Below, piece by piece: positions 1-10,390 of a stretch of 64,000 nucleotides of DNA (position 1 is its first letter; the number at the start of each line of letters is the position of its first letter). Where the stretch lies: the NCBI RefSeq assembly GCF_051020955.1, contig NC_135031.1, forward strand, positions 806,001-870,000, written 5' to 3'. The position numbers were made by a program, and so were the translations under genes. The stretch comes from Megalopta genalis (lineage: Eukaryota; Arthropoda; Insecta; Hymenoptera; Halictidae). The notes below the pieces were generated by a model. It ran no database searches and was not told the origin of the DNA. It saw only the letters and a program-made list of their open reading frames with translations.

Positions 1-951
1 TTTGCTATATTTAATTATATATGCTCGTTTTATAACCCATTATTTAACGCGTTTATTACACGCAGATCAAAATTAGTCGGAGTAAAAATGTCATAAACAG
101 CTCCAAAATAACATGACGGACGCCGCCCGTCGCGCGTTCCCGGGTTTGGCCCCGAAACCCTGTCAAAAAATTAAAAAGAGTCTAGAGTTAAGTTAAGAAA
201 TCGTTTGGTAACATTCTCGCCGCAACTTTTGGAGTCGACGACTGTTCCACGGTGTTTGGATTCTTTAAATATTCGACATCACGACGAAGCAACTCGCGGT
301 GGTTCGATCCTCGAGTTGAAGGGTCGAAGCCACAGTGATTCAGTTGTTTCTTGCCTCCGTGATCAGTTGATTCTTACCAAACCGGTCCTGCAACGGGTCC
401 TGGGCCATCGCGGCGAGGATATAAAGGAGTGGATTACGGCAAGAAAAGGAAGAAGCATCTTCGAACTTCGTTTGACGTCACGGCGGAGGTCAATATCACC
501 TGGTCGAATCGGAGCAGGAGCATCACGGCCTCTCGCGGTGCAAACAAACCCTTTCTCTTTTTTTACCTTTCTACCAAACCACGCACACAGGAACTTATGA
601 GATATTATTCTACCTTGCTGTATCGTTCGGGCGGTTATTGCGTCGTTGTTTTAACGTGGATCGAAGATGACATTCGATGGAAGCAAAAAGCTTTAACCCA
701 CTTGTGATCCCCGAGAATTGTTGCATGAAAAATCGCACCGTGATTTTTTTCCATTTTGTTTACCTTCCACTTTCCTTCCACTATTTCTACCACGGGAGCC
801 GAAAAACACCTTTTAATAATTTCTATTGAACAATATTTTTGTCAAAGGAGTCAAAGGACAACTTTTAATAATTTTTAATAGAAATTATTTCCTATATGTT
901 CTATGTTTTCCATGTAATCACTTCTCGACTTTTGCTATAGTTATTAGAAGA
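1..951. other. Non-repetitive stretch, no gene recognised
   Basis: The first 950 bases start AT-rich, become more balanced in composition at about 205-700, and then return to AT-rich. Two overlapping plus-strand frames of 131 and 92 codons are open here, but they give Arg/Ser-rich peptides without family motifs and overlap in different frames, so I do not call a gene. No clear repeat ends are visible. Confidence 0.5.
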
Positions 952-1198
952 TTAACACTTCCACGACCGCGTTAGAAACCTCAAAAATTTTCATAAAACT
1001 AAAATATTTCATTCAATTAAACAAAAGTTACGAAACAAACTTATATGGCATCAATTACTTCATCAGCATTCGTACTTTTTAAAAATCTTAATAAAATTAA
1101 GCAATCATTTTTAATTTTTCAGTAACCACATACATTCGGCCATCAATCGACTGAATTTAAAACGGGGAGATCTCCCCATTCGGTTGGCTAAGTGTTAA
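952..1198. mobile_element. TTAA-flanked MITE, piggyBac-like
   Basis: The block is bounded by TTAA at 952-955 and 1195-1198. Its ends read TTAACACTTCCACGACCG on the left and, in reverse complement, TTAACACTTAGCCAACCG on the right, so the termini are related with a few mismatches. The right end carries a short perfect palindrome, CGGGGAGATCTCCCC. TTAA duplication with short inverted ends is characteristic of piggyBac-superfamily elements, so I infer a non-autonomous relative. There is no coding capacity. Confidence 0.5.
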
Positions 1199-2437
1199 TT
1201 TAGTAATTCGTGTTATTATTTTGTATTCAAAATATTGGTAAAAATAGAGTTAAAGTATAAAATTGGAGACAAATGTGGTTGATTAAATTGGAGAAACAGG
1301 TTGTAACTTAGTCGTAGAGAAATCAAAGATTTTACAGTCTCCAAAACAATATATGTCTATTATTTAAAACATAATTTTGAAAAGCAGTATTACTTTAACG
1401 ACAAATTTTGTTAGTGCCAACGAACGATCAATATTAATAGCATAGAAAGAGATTATAAATAATTGTCGTTTTTCTTGTGAATGCTGAATAAATGTTAATA
1501 ACACGTTAATGAATAAATCCACATTGACCAAATTATACACCACAAGAATGCTAGAATTTACATTAACCGTTTCATTGTTTAATACATACGTGGTACGGGT
1601 GAGAGCAACATTGTTCGATTTATGAGATTTATGAAAAATTTCATCTACCATGATTTTTATATGGTCAACAAATAATGTAAGTAGAAGTATAATCCGAATG
1701 ACATTCATACGATGAATCATATTTATGACATGAATATCAAATAAAGTCATAAAAATAATATAAAAAGTAAATATTTCTTCTACTATAATTTTCCATTCAT
1801 CAGTACTAAAAGGGTTAATAGAAAGATAGGAGGGCTAAACAGAAATTGATTGAAACTGAATAATTGTAATATATTCAAATAATATAATATGTCGATACAT
1901 GAACACTCTCCTAATTTTCGTAGTGTTTTAAATTGTATCCACTTATTCTTGTTATAAACACATAAAATCTATACTGCAAGACTGGATCTATTAAGAAGAT
2001 CAACGCTGATTTCAACGATGTAGGTTCGAAACTAAATGCTTACGAATTTAAATAGTTCTATTTTTCATTTTTAGTTTATGCTTAACCACATTTAACGCAC
2101 AATAATTTTCATCCGTATGAGTGATCCCAGAACTGTAAATCAATTTTAAACTTTTTTCACCTGCGTATGGAAAGATCATGATACAACATTATTTATTATA
2201 CAAGTAATTATTCTCTTATTCGAACATTAATGTTTCCTTGATTAGATGGAATTATCGAATTTTTATTATATTTTAATATGTGCGTAATATTTCTTTGACG
2301 CAGTGTCATTTTAAAACCACCTTTAACGCCTTAAAAAAGGTGTGAGAGTTTTTAACCCCTTAATGCACAAATATTTTCATCCGCATATATGTCCTTCTAG
2401 GATTGTAAATTAATTTTTGAAATTTAGTAGCGTCAAA
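1199..2437. other. AT-rich stretch with a degenerate repeated segment
   Basis: This is mostly low-GC sequence without a recognisable gene; the 128-codon minus-strand frame at 1364-1750 is hydrophobic and AT-driven and is probably chance. Two segments at about 2088-2160 and 2359-2430 resemble each other: both contain a GCACAATAATTTTCATCCG-like core followed by a TGTAAATYAATTTT run. They are probably old copies of one dispersed repeat. Confidence 0.4.
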
Positions 2438-2672
2438 TTAACCCTTTGCACTCGAGTGGTGACCCAGAGGCACAATTCGTTACATCACGTTTTAAGATAA
2501 TTTTTATATTAACAAAGTTTAGATTTAAAAAATTATGTAACTGTTGCGTGAATCCCAAAAGAGTCACTTTCATATGCATAAAATGCGTTTTATCGTATAA
2601 AATAAAAATACTATAAGTTAGAAAAATGATTTTATATTTACAGTTAAAATAGCTTCGAGTGTAAAGGGTTAA
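2438..2672 (-). mobile_element. TTAA-flanked MITE, CCCTTTGCACTCG family, copy 1
   Basis: TTAA lies at 2438-2441 and 2669-2672. The left end is CCCTTTGCACTCGAGTGG and the right end, in reverse complement, is CCCTTTACACTCGAAGCT. The interior, read on the minus strand, aligns along its length with the better preserved copy at 34255-34493, including the ACTTATAGTAT and GCAACAGTTA motifs. No protein is encoded. The duplicated TTAA and CCCTTTG start point to a piggyBac-like non-autonomous family. Confidence 0.7.
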
Positions 2673-2815
2673 ATAAAGTTTACACGGCTTAAAACTGTTC
2701 TTTATTAATTTCGTGTGTTCGTGACAACGCGGACACGGTCGTTGAAGGGTTAAAAATGACTTTTACCAAGACTCCGAAATATAAGTCTAAAATCAACACA
2801 GTCACGCCTCGCCCC
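2518..2815. repeat. Left arm of a large inverted repeat
   Basis: This arm, read in reverse complement, matches 4060-4409 almost continuously. It contains part of the TTAA element plus about 140 additional bases ending in the GTGACTGTGTTGATTTTAG region. The two arms face each other across about 1.24 kb. The right arm is longer mainly because of an internal 47-bp tandem duplication. Confidence 0.8.
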
Positions 2816-3804
2816 GTCAGCTATCATCTCGAAAAGCGTCTTCGAGCAGGGCGCGGCAGTTTTTCTGCCGCGTGATTCGATTAGTTGCAAACAAAACTGG
2901 AGTCACCGCGTCATCGCATCGCGCAGCGTGCAGAATCATTGCGAGGTAATAGCGATCGATAGCGGCGTAATGGCGTGCGATTCAAAATTATCGGATCGCT
3001 GCGCGTTCTCGTCAGCCCTTTGATCCGAGATACTCATTACAGAGCGTCGCCTCGGCGAGTTCGTTGGCCTACTTTCGAACCTCTCCTGCACCTCGGGGCC
3101 CGAAAAGTTGAGCGTCTGAGCCTGCACTCGCCTGGTCCAGCCTGTATCCTTTCCGATCCTCGCGGAAAGAGTTCCCGCCGGGGCGAAAGACGGGGGAAAG
3201 GAGGATGAGGGACCGATGCTGGGGCTGGGAGGGGTTCGGAGGAACCACCCCCGCGATCAATACAGTAATGACGCCCCGCGCTCGCCGATGTTACTATGCT
3301 AAGCGTTCCGCTGTTTTATGCCCGCGAATATACTGCCGGCCGAATCTCCGAGGCTCTTTGAACTCGACTACGGCGTCTCTTATCGGAATTCACCCCCGCC
3401 TTTTTCCGCTGTTTCCTATCCGAGTCGGCGGCATTTAATACACCTTCTTCGTGCAGCCAGAATCGTCGGAATCGCTCGGAGAACCGAGACAATTCTCACG
3501 AACTCGAATTGTTTCGTCGAATATTTGGCAAGTTTTCCAATTGTTGCAAGTAGACTGCGGTTCTTTATGCAAAATAAACATGTATTGCACTGTAAAAGCC
3601 ACTCAGGGACATTCTTCTTTCGTGAAAAATTTTCAATAGATTGCAGGTAATACTCTTGAAATCTTTTAATCAGTTATCTGTTTAAGAAGGATATGTACTT
3701 TGATATTCTTGTTGCATTTAAATATGAGGAAAATCAAACATGTACGGTAACTCACCCACTCTTCAGAGAGATTGTAACACCTAACTTATAACATTATTTT
3801 CATA
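2816..3804. other. CpG-rich spacer between inverted-repeat arms, no gene recognised
   Basis: The first 650 bases are CpG-rich and balanced in GC; the rest is AT-rich. Several overlapping frames of 60-110 codons are open on both strands, which is expected from high GC, and none shows a family motif. A regulatory role is possible but not shown. Confidence 0.4.
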
Positions 3805-3920
3805 TTAACTCGTTGCATTTTGAGGCGCCACTAGAAACTGTTATATCGCGTTCGAAAGTAATTTTAATATTATCAAATTAGTATACATTTAAAAAATATG
3901 TAACGTTTAATTACAGTACT
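3805..3920 (+). mobile_element. Degenerate fragment of the CCCTTTGCACTCG family
   Basis: Starting at a TTAA (3805-3808), the segment reads CTCGTTGCATTTTGAGGCG and then follows the same order of motifs as 2442-2560, including a TAATATTATCAAATTAG stretch and an AAAAAATATGTAACG run. It looks like an old, truncated member of the same TTAA family, in the orientation opposite to the 34 kb copy. Alignment by eye only. Confidence 0.4.
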
Positions 3921-4059
3921 TTACCAACATTTCGAAGAGATAACTGGTTAATTATAATTATTAATTTTACCTTTTATAATTTCAATTATTAATTTTCTTC
4001 AACATATTTTTCGAGTTACTGCTTCCAGGCGTGTTGTTTTTTCTACAAACCTCAATGAA

Positions 4060-4409
4060 GGGGCGAGACGTGACTGTGTTGATTTTAGACTTATATTTCG
4101 GAGTCTTGCTAAAAGTCATTTTTAACCCTTCAACGGCCGTGTCCGCGTTGTCGCGAACACACGAAATTAATAAAGAACAGTTTTAAGTCGTGTAAACTTT
4201 ATTTAACCCGTTACATTCGAAGCTATTTTAACTGTAAATATAAAATCATTTTTCTAACTTATAGTATTTTTATTTTATATGATAAAGCGCATCTTATACA
4301 TATAAAATTGACTCTTGGGATTCACGCAACAGTTACACACTTAACAATTTTTTAAATCTAAATGGGATTCACGCAACAGTTACACTCTGAACAATTTTTT
4401 AAATCTAAA
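4060..4409. repeat. Right arm of the large inverted repeat, with 47-bp tandem duplication
   Basis: This is the inverted partner of 2518-2815. It includes a truncated plus-strand copy of the TTAA family starting at TTAA 4203-4206 (CCCGTTACATTCGAAGC). Two adjacent 47-bp units at 4316-4362 and 4363-4409 both begin TGGGATTCACGCAACAGTTA and differ at only a few bases. The copy breaks off after the second unit and has no matching right terminus. Confidence 0.8.
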
Positions 4410-5997
4410 TTAATTGTCAGAAACTGTATGGTCAAATAAATATTTATACATTGGGTTTAAATTGATCTGAATCCCGCTGTCCGAATGTTGGTAAACGAGT
4501 GCATCGAAGTAATGGTTCAAATCACCATAATTTCACGTGTATCATATTATATCATGACAAAGGATCATCGCTCCGATATGGAATAACTTTGACGTTTCGA
4601 CAAAAAACAATGAAAAAATGTCATACATATCTTATTTGTGGTTTATGAGACGTAATAAATTTTATACACAGAACAAACTTTCTGAAAATTCTAAAATACT
4701 ACAAAATAGAATCGAGTAAGGCTTCCGACAAATTCGAGAGACACCAGGAAACATAGAATAACCAGATCGATGAAATATATATAATTTAAAACAAATGTCA
4801 ATATCTAAAATTTTGTATTATTACCATCGTCAATTCAAACAGTGACCCTTGTCGCAATTAACATGTCAAATATGGTTATACACTGTAACTTATCTATTGC
4901 AGATAATATTTCAACATTATACGTGTCACATAAAAGAAAATTCATCGTGGCGCCACGGACAATTTCTGAAAAACCGGCGTGGCATTCAACGTGTTAAATG
5001 GAAGGTGGTCATTGTGAGCATCTTCTAGAGATAACTAAAACAGATAAGACATGTATTTACATAACCTTTTTCACTATTTTTGTGCAATCGGCTCCCAAAG
5101 TGGGCCCCACACGTTATGAAACACCCAGTATATAGCGATTCTTTATTTCACGGGATTCTGTCCAGCGTAAAGGGGAAGATCGTAGGGTTAATAGAGGAAC
5201 CCGTAGATACCAGCCGGTTAGCCATCGAAGCTCGCTCCACGGTGATTCCCGTAAGTTCGTAGCGAGCGGGTCATATTTTATCCGCCGCGAAAGACACCGT
5301 AGATGAAGTGGCCGGGTAGAATGTCACTCGAGCTTCATCCCCGGCAAATAGGCCCGATAAAAATGCGCTACCCGATCAACATTTCCAACGAGGTGGCGCG
5401 AGCCGTGCCGGTGTTGATGCGGCCCGGCCCACCTTCGAACTTGGAGCCATGGCCGGGGTCCGTCGGGTCTCTCTTCCTCCGGGCAAACGATAAAGCGTCT
5501 CCTTTTTACAGGCAATGAGGCGAAAAATTACTGACCTCCTCCCTTGCCCGGCGCCTAGCTCTCTCTCTCTCTCTTTCTCTCTCCTTTTCTCTCTTCCCTG
5601 GGAGTCACCTACCTCGGTGCACCCCCTATACGATTTTCCAATAACTCGTTTACTACCCTGGCTGGCTTCCTGCAACCCCCTCCCTTTTCTCCCATGCTCT
5701 CTGCCCGGGCTCTTCAGCAGTCTCATCACGTCATCGACCCTCCAATCGCTGACACGACATCTATATAGACGACGCTCCAAGTGAAATATTTTCTTGGCGT
5801 CCTTTGAACGCGTTACCCTTTAGAAAGTTGAGGATCCGAACGATCCAGTCAAAAATAGGCTAGCTTCGGGACCTTCTTTGGAACCCATCGAATTAATGGG
5901 AATGGAGTCGAAGCAATTTACTTAACATGTTCGCGTAGCTTCGTGCACATTTTTTTCCAATAAAGTGATGTTGTCATGGGAAGAACGAAATTGTCAA
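4410..5997. other. AT-rich then CpG-rich stretch, no gene recognised
   Basis: 4410-5080 is AT-rich without structure that I can name, except a TTAA-type terminus near 4985-5000 (GGCATTCAACGTGTTAA) with no partner found. A segment at about 5094-5133 ends in GAAACACCCAGTATA, reminiscent of transposon termini. The region 5150-5800 is CpG-rich with overlapping open frames on both strands, none with recognisable motifs. Confidence 0.4.
5549..5596. repeat. CT-rich microsatellite
   Basis: An interrupted CT dinucleotide run, read as low-complexity DNA. It produces the Ser/Leu-rich and Arg/Glu-rich open frames on the two strands here. Confidence 0.9.
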
Positions 5998-6236
5998 TTA
6001 ACCTTTTAGGTACGGCTGAATTCTGCGCGACGTTATTTTCTTGGACGGCAGAGTCTGATATGTACTGTATATATATATATATATGTACTGTAATTCCGTC
6101 TGTATATTGTTAACACTGTTGTAAATCGATGTGAAGACGAAATAAGTGTGAAACAATGTATATGAAGACGATTATTTAATTCAAACGGTGAGCGAGTGAG
6201 CACCACTATAGTGGTGCGTCGTGCCTAAGAGGTTAA
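5998..6236 (+). mobile_element. TTAA-flanked MITE, CCTTTTAGGTACG family, copy 1
   Basis: TTAA lies at 5998-6001 and 6233-6236. Ends are CCTTTTAGGTACGGC and, in reverse complement on the right, CCTCTTAGGCACGAC (three mismatches over 15). The interior has a TA microsatellite near 6066-6084 and a perfect 16-bp palindrome CACCACTATAGTGGTG at 6201-6216. A second copy in opposite orientation, interrupted by another element, is at 47274-47903. This copy shows what the uninterrupted element looks like. No coding capacity. Confidence 0.8.
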
Positions 6237-7197
6237 TTCGATATACCTTGAAGCGAGATATCGAGTTCTAACAAAGGAAACGATGTTCTACGATGTTCAA
6301 ATTATGTTCTCAAATTTTTTGGTTTCAATAGTATCGATAGCGTTTGCGTGACAGTTGCTTGAAAACTGATCCGGGTGACTCAGTATGACGTACGTGTCTC
6401 GCATAGGAAGGGTTAACGCCAAAGAGTTGGTCAATAAAATGTCCAGTTTCACATTTTCTATCAAGATGTTGTTAAAATTATCAAGATTCTTTCGTACGAA
6501 CTGATCGAACCAATATTTCAATCCAAGCATGCATTATTCAAATATATATATAACAAAAGTGCTCGGTTGGTTTAGTGTTGCGAACATCCGAATTTATGAC
6601 AACTGCTCGTTAAAATATATATTGTTTATAAAATGAATGTTACATTAATTTCTACATAGAAATTAAACGTAACATGTATTGCACGTATTGGATAGAGTCA
6701 CTTATGGTTGAAGTAACAAGATTTCGTGTCCGCGGTTAAGAATTCAAATATGAGGTGCAATGGAGAAAGAATGACAGATAAGTAATTGGGAATGGAAAAT
6801 CAATAAGAGAAATGCGCGATCAATTGCGACGGCTTTGATTTGTTTAATTAACTTTGTATTTATCGCACGAGACTCCTCGTTAGATTCGTGCACGAAGAAA
6901 GCGATAATCTTCCGTGAGCACAGAGAATAAAAATATCGACGCGCAGAAATTTCCGTAGACAAAGAGTATCGGCGAGGGATGGCCGCGAGAATGAATTTCC
7001 GTGGCGAGTCCTTGGTCCATTCTAACGGAAGGTCACGGTCGCGAGGAATAAACCCGAAGTAGGTCTGGAGCACGGCCGTTGGCGGAAAGGAGACGATCCT
7101 TGGACACGTCGGAGCGGGACAGAGGATAGTTCCAGTTAATTTTCTGGTGGCTCACCTTCATCGAGCTTCGTCGCGTAGAAAGCCAGCCGTGGCCGGG
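6237..7197. other. No gene recognised
   Basis: AT-rich sequence to about 6880, then increasingly CpG-rich. Short frames on the minus strand at 6297-6530 and 6744-7073 have no recognisable motifs. Confidence 0.4.
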
Positions 7198-7245
7198 TCC
7201 GGGGGGTGGTCCGCGGGGGTAGGTCGGGGGCTAGTCCGAGGGGGT
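7198..7245 (+). other. G-run cluster, possible G-quadruplex
   Basis: Four runs of five or six guanines occur within about 48 bases, separated by 6-9 base spacers (for example GGGGGGTGGTCCGCGGGGG). The pattern meets a relaxed G-quadruplex definition; the long spacers make stable folding uncertain. Confidence 0.45.
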
Positions 7246-7963
7246 AGAGGACGAAGGGTGATTAGCAGCATCCGCATGCGCCGTGGCTCGGTTCTCGCAG
7301 TGGTAGCAGTCGGTAGCTAAGACCAGGGGCGACCCGGAGCCCCCCTTTTCGTGCGGATGCCCGAGGAAGGGACCAACGCGAGGGGGGAAGGGGCTGGCGG
7401 TGTCGACGGGGGTAGAGGAGGAGGAAGCAAATTAATACGGGCGAGCAAGAGGGTCCAGCTAACGAACGAACCGACGCCAAGTCTAGTGCCGACCAGCGCC
7501 GCGACGCCTTGCAATCCTCTGTCTTCCCTCTTCAGCGGCGTTCTTTTCCCCGCCGTTGTTGTTCTTGTTCTCGTTGCCATTCTCATCGTCGTCGTCGTCG
7601 TCGTCGTCGTCGCTATCGTCGTTGTTGTCCTCAGGACACTGTCGCGCTCGAACCTTCTCGACGTCAAGGACGCACAGTGTGTAGCCCGATGGATCAATTT
7701 TTGCACAGAGGCAGCCGCGTGATTTCTCAGGTTCCAACGGTGAAGTGTGAACAAGCCTTAACAGCCACGAAACGGTGTCGCTGGCCATGACAGTGAACGA
7801 CGCCGGGCGATTCTGTTTCCTCTTTCCTCGGTCCACGACGAATCTGTGACTGACGGATCACGGCGCCCGTCAGAGTTCTCTCCTTGGTGCAACGATCGTA
7901 ATCGAACGAGGATCCTCTGGTCATGTAGCACGTTCTTTTTTCTCCACGATGAAACTCCTGGCA
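7246..7963. other. CpG-rich region with CGT microsatellite, no gene recognised
   Basis: A CGT/GTC trinucleotide run lies at about 7585-7628. Five or more overlapping frames are open on both strands because of this run and the high GC; they give Val-, Asp- or Thr-rich peptides and should not be taken as genes. Confidence 0.6.
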
Positions 7964-8745
7964 GTGTTCCCGTTCATGGCTCGATCAGTGATTCGATCGG
8001 GTTCCAAGGATCTATTAACGATCGGGGAGAGTCGAAGTTGTTTGTCAGGCTTTTCTTGTGCAGTTCGAACACTGTCGATCCTACTTTTTCTTTAGGCAAC
8101 CTTACAGTGTCCTGATTCAGAAATTAGTGACTTAAGTTTGAGGAAATTGAATTGCCGTTGATCAGCTGTTGCTACTCCATGTCCGAATAAGTTAATCCTA
8201 TTCCGTGATAGTTTGTATACTGACTATCGTATTTTAATATAGAGGAATATCTGAGAATAAAGTGTCCCGATTCATGACCCCTGTCATTGTCTATGAAGAA
8301 ATTGGTGATTCGAATTGCTATGGATCAGCTGTTGCTACTTCAAGCTTAACAAGTTGGTCTCGCCTTCTGACAGTTCTAATATCGCCTATCCTTCCTTTTT
8401 AATCAGGGAACATATGAGCATACCGTGGCTTGATTCATTTTCCCCAACATTGTCCACGGAGGGATCGATGATTCAAATTTCTATCGATCAGCTGTTACTA
8501 CTTCAAGTCTTAACAAGTTAATCTCGCCTTCTGTCATTTCGAACATTCTCTATCCTGCTTTCGATTAAGAAATATCGAAGCCTACAGTGTCCCGACTCAT
8601 GATCCCAAACGTTGTCTATAAAGATGTCGGTGATTCGAGTTACTACCGATCAGCTGATGAATACTGTCTATCCCATATTTTCAAGGCTTCTAATATCCCG
8701 ATTCGTATCCTGTAACATCGTCGACGAGAAAATTTCCTCTCGATT
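7964..8745. repeat. Diverged 163-bp tandem array
   Basis: About five units start with a GTGTCCCGATTCATG-like sequence at roughly 7964, 8107, 8262, 8425 and 8587, with a sixth partial unit from about 8693. The motif ATCAGCTG, which contains the CAGCTG E-box, recurs at 8161, 8324, 8487 and 8649, giving spacings of 163, 163 and 162. Between units, a TTCGAACAYTSTCKATCCT segment is also shared (8064 and 8538). Units differ by many substitutions, so the array is old. The short open frames that cross it are probably by-products. Confidence 0.8.
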
Positions 8746-10390
8746 TCAGTCCGCTACCGTTCTTCAAAGTACTTCGAAAACAGCAACTACGGTCAGAACA
8801 ATTTGCCACTCTCGTTTCACACAATTTGAACACGCAGTCCGACTAGTTTCGAGCACGGTCTGCTGGCGTGTATGATCCGGTTGGCGAAGAAAAAGCTGGC
8901 GTCGCCGTGAATGGCGACGATCGACCGTCGGGGCAGGCTTAACCAGCGCCGCGAACGATTAACTCGGTGTTAATTAGTTGATCTCCGGCCACGATAGCGT
9001 GATTAACACCGGCCTGCCCTTTCCAGTGTCCTGGCCCCGCCCCGAACAATGCATTTCCCTGTTGGTGCACCGCCATTTTGCCGGTTTACACCTCCCAAGA
9101 TCGCAATCGAAGCTAATTTCCGCGTGGTCTCACCAGAATTCCCACTACGGCTGGCGTGCTAGGAGGGAAAACGGCACAACGTTGATCGCGCGCGATTATT
9201 TTTCCATTCCTGTACGCGCCGAGCGTCGTCGTAATCCATGCAGACGGTGTATCGACGACGCTAATCCGATTTTATGCTGTCGCCGACGACCCACCGCCCA
9301 CGCGATTACTTTCAGCGAATTAAAAATGAACAGCGGAAAATCAATTACTGTTGCGACGAGAAATATGCTTGACCTATGGTTTCCTTTGGAAAACATTTGC
9401 TGATTGTTCAAATTTATTTATTTACGTAAGAGAATATTCCTTTTACGGATGCATTTACTTTTGCTGCGATGGAAAGAGATGTTTCAGATATTCCGACATC
9501 GAGATCGTTGAAGTTTAATATTCCTAACGAGCATACTCGACCCACATTACTACTGTAAAAATATTCCCTGCAGAGTTTTATTAAAAACTTGAAGAATAAT
9601 TCAAGCTCAATCGATTTGAACTCGTATTGAAAGGCTAAAAGATACAATGTTGGTATTCTCGTTAGCGGACAGCTGAAGAAATTGAAATGTTAGGTTCAGT
9701 AATTCGGAGGCAAAGTACTTCGATGGGTTAAAATGTTGAATCATTTTGGCATCGTGTGAATATTCGGCTGGTAGCCGAGAAGACGAGACGTTAAGGGAGA
9801 ATGTTCGGGACGTTGAACCACGAGGCATTCCGGTCTGACAATCGAAGACGTTTTCGGCGAGGAGCGAGCGTCTCGGAGAGAGCTCACTCCTGTACAGTCT
9901 CATTTTAATTAAACGAAATTCCGCGTGCAACAAAGGGCGGCAAGCCAGCCGGATAATTCGAAAGGGCAGATACGTGCTTCCTGGTTGGTCGGGTTTATAG
10001 AGGCAGAGGCGAGTGGCAGTGGGTGTGCGATGGTGGTGGCGTCTGCGAAGGAGGAGGGTGCCGGATCCGTCCGGAACCGGTTCTAGGTTTTCCCCGGGGT
10101 AACTAGGTGGTGAAGAGAGACGGGGAAAGATGACAGGGTGAGCGGGCCCGGCCCGTACACAGGAAGAGAAAGAGATGGCCAGAGAGAAAAAGGGTGGAGA
10201 GGCGAGGCCGAGGGGAGCGAAGAAAAGGAAAAAAGAGAGAACCTGCAAGGATGGAAGGATCAACGAGTGAGGGAGAGAGGCTGGGAGTGGGATCGATAAA
10301 GGGAGTGTCGGCCTGAGAATGGGGCAGAAAGAACACGAGGGGTCCCCTGTCCTAAACGAGCCCTTTAAGCGGGTCAACTGAAACAAAAAA
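8746..10390. other. CpG-rich block followed by purine-rich tract, no gene supported
   Basis: 8870-9400 is CpG-rich. 9400-9700 is AT-rich. About 10090-10345 is strongly purine-rich on the plus strand. The longest open frame of the window (minus strand 9607-10386, 259 codons) covers this tract and is a Pro/Leu/Ser-rich sequence without domains; I regard it as chance. A signal-less host exon cannot be excluded. Confidence 0.4.

Noticed and set aside
296..312. tRNA T-loop-like sequence GGTTCGATCC
   Set aside because: No A box, anticodon arm or acceptor stem pairs around it.
7317..7836. Thr-, Asp- and Val-rich frames as genes
   Set aside because: Translations of the CGT microsatellite in different frames and strands.
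9607..10386. Longest open frame (259 codons, minus strand) as a protein gene
   Set aside because: It lies opposite a purine-rich tract, which removes stops from the pyrimidine-rich strand. The peptide is Pro/Leu/Ser-biased with no domain, and it overlaps another open frame.
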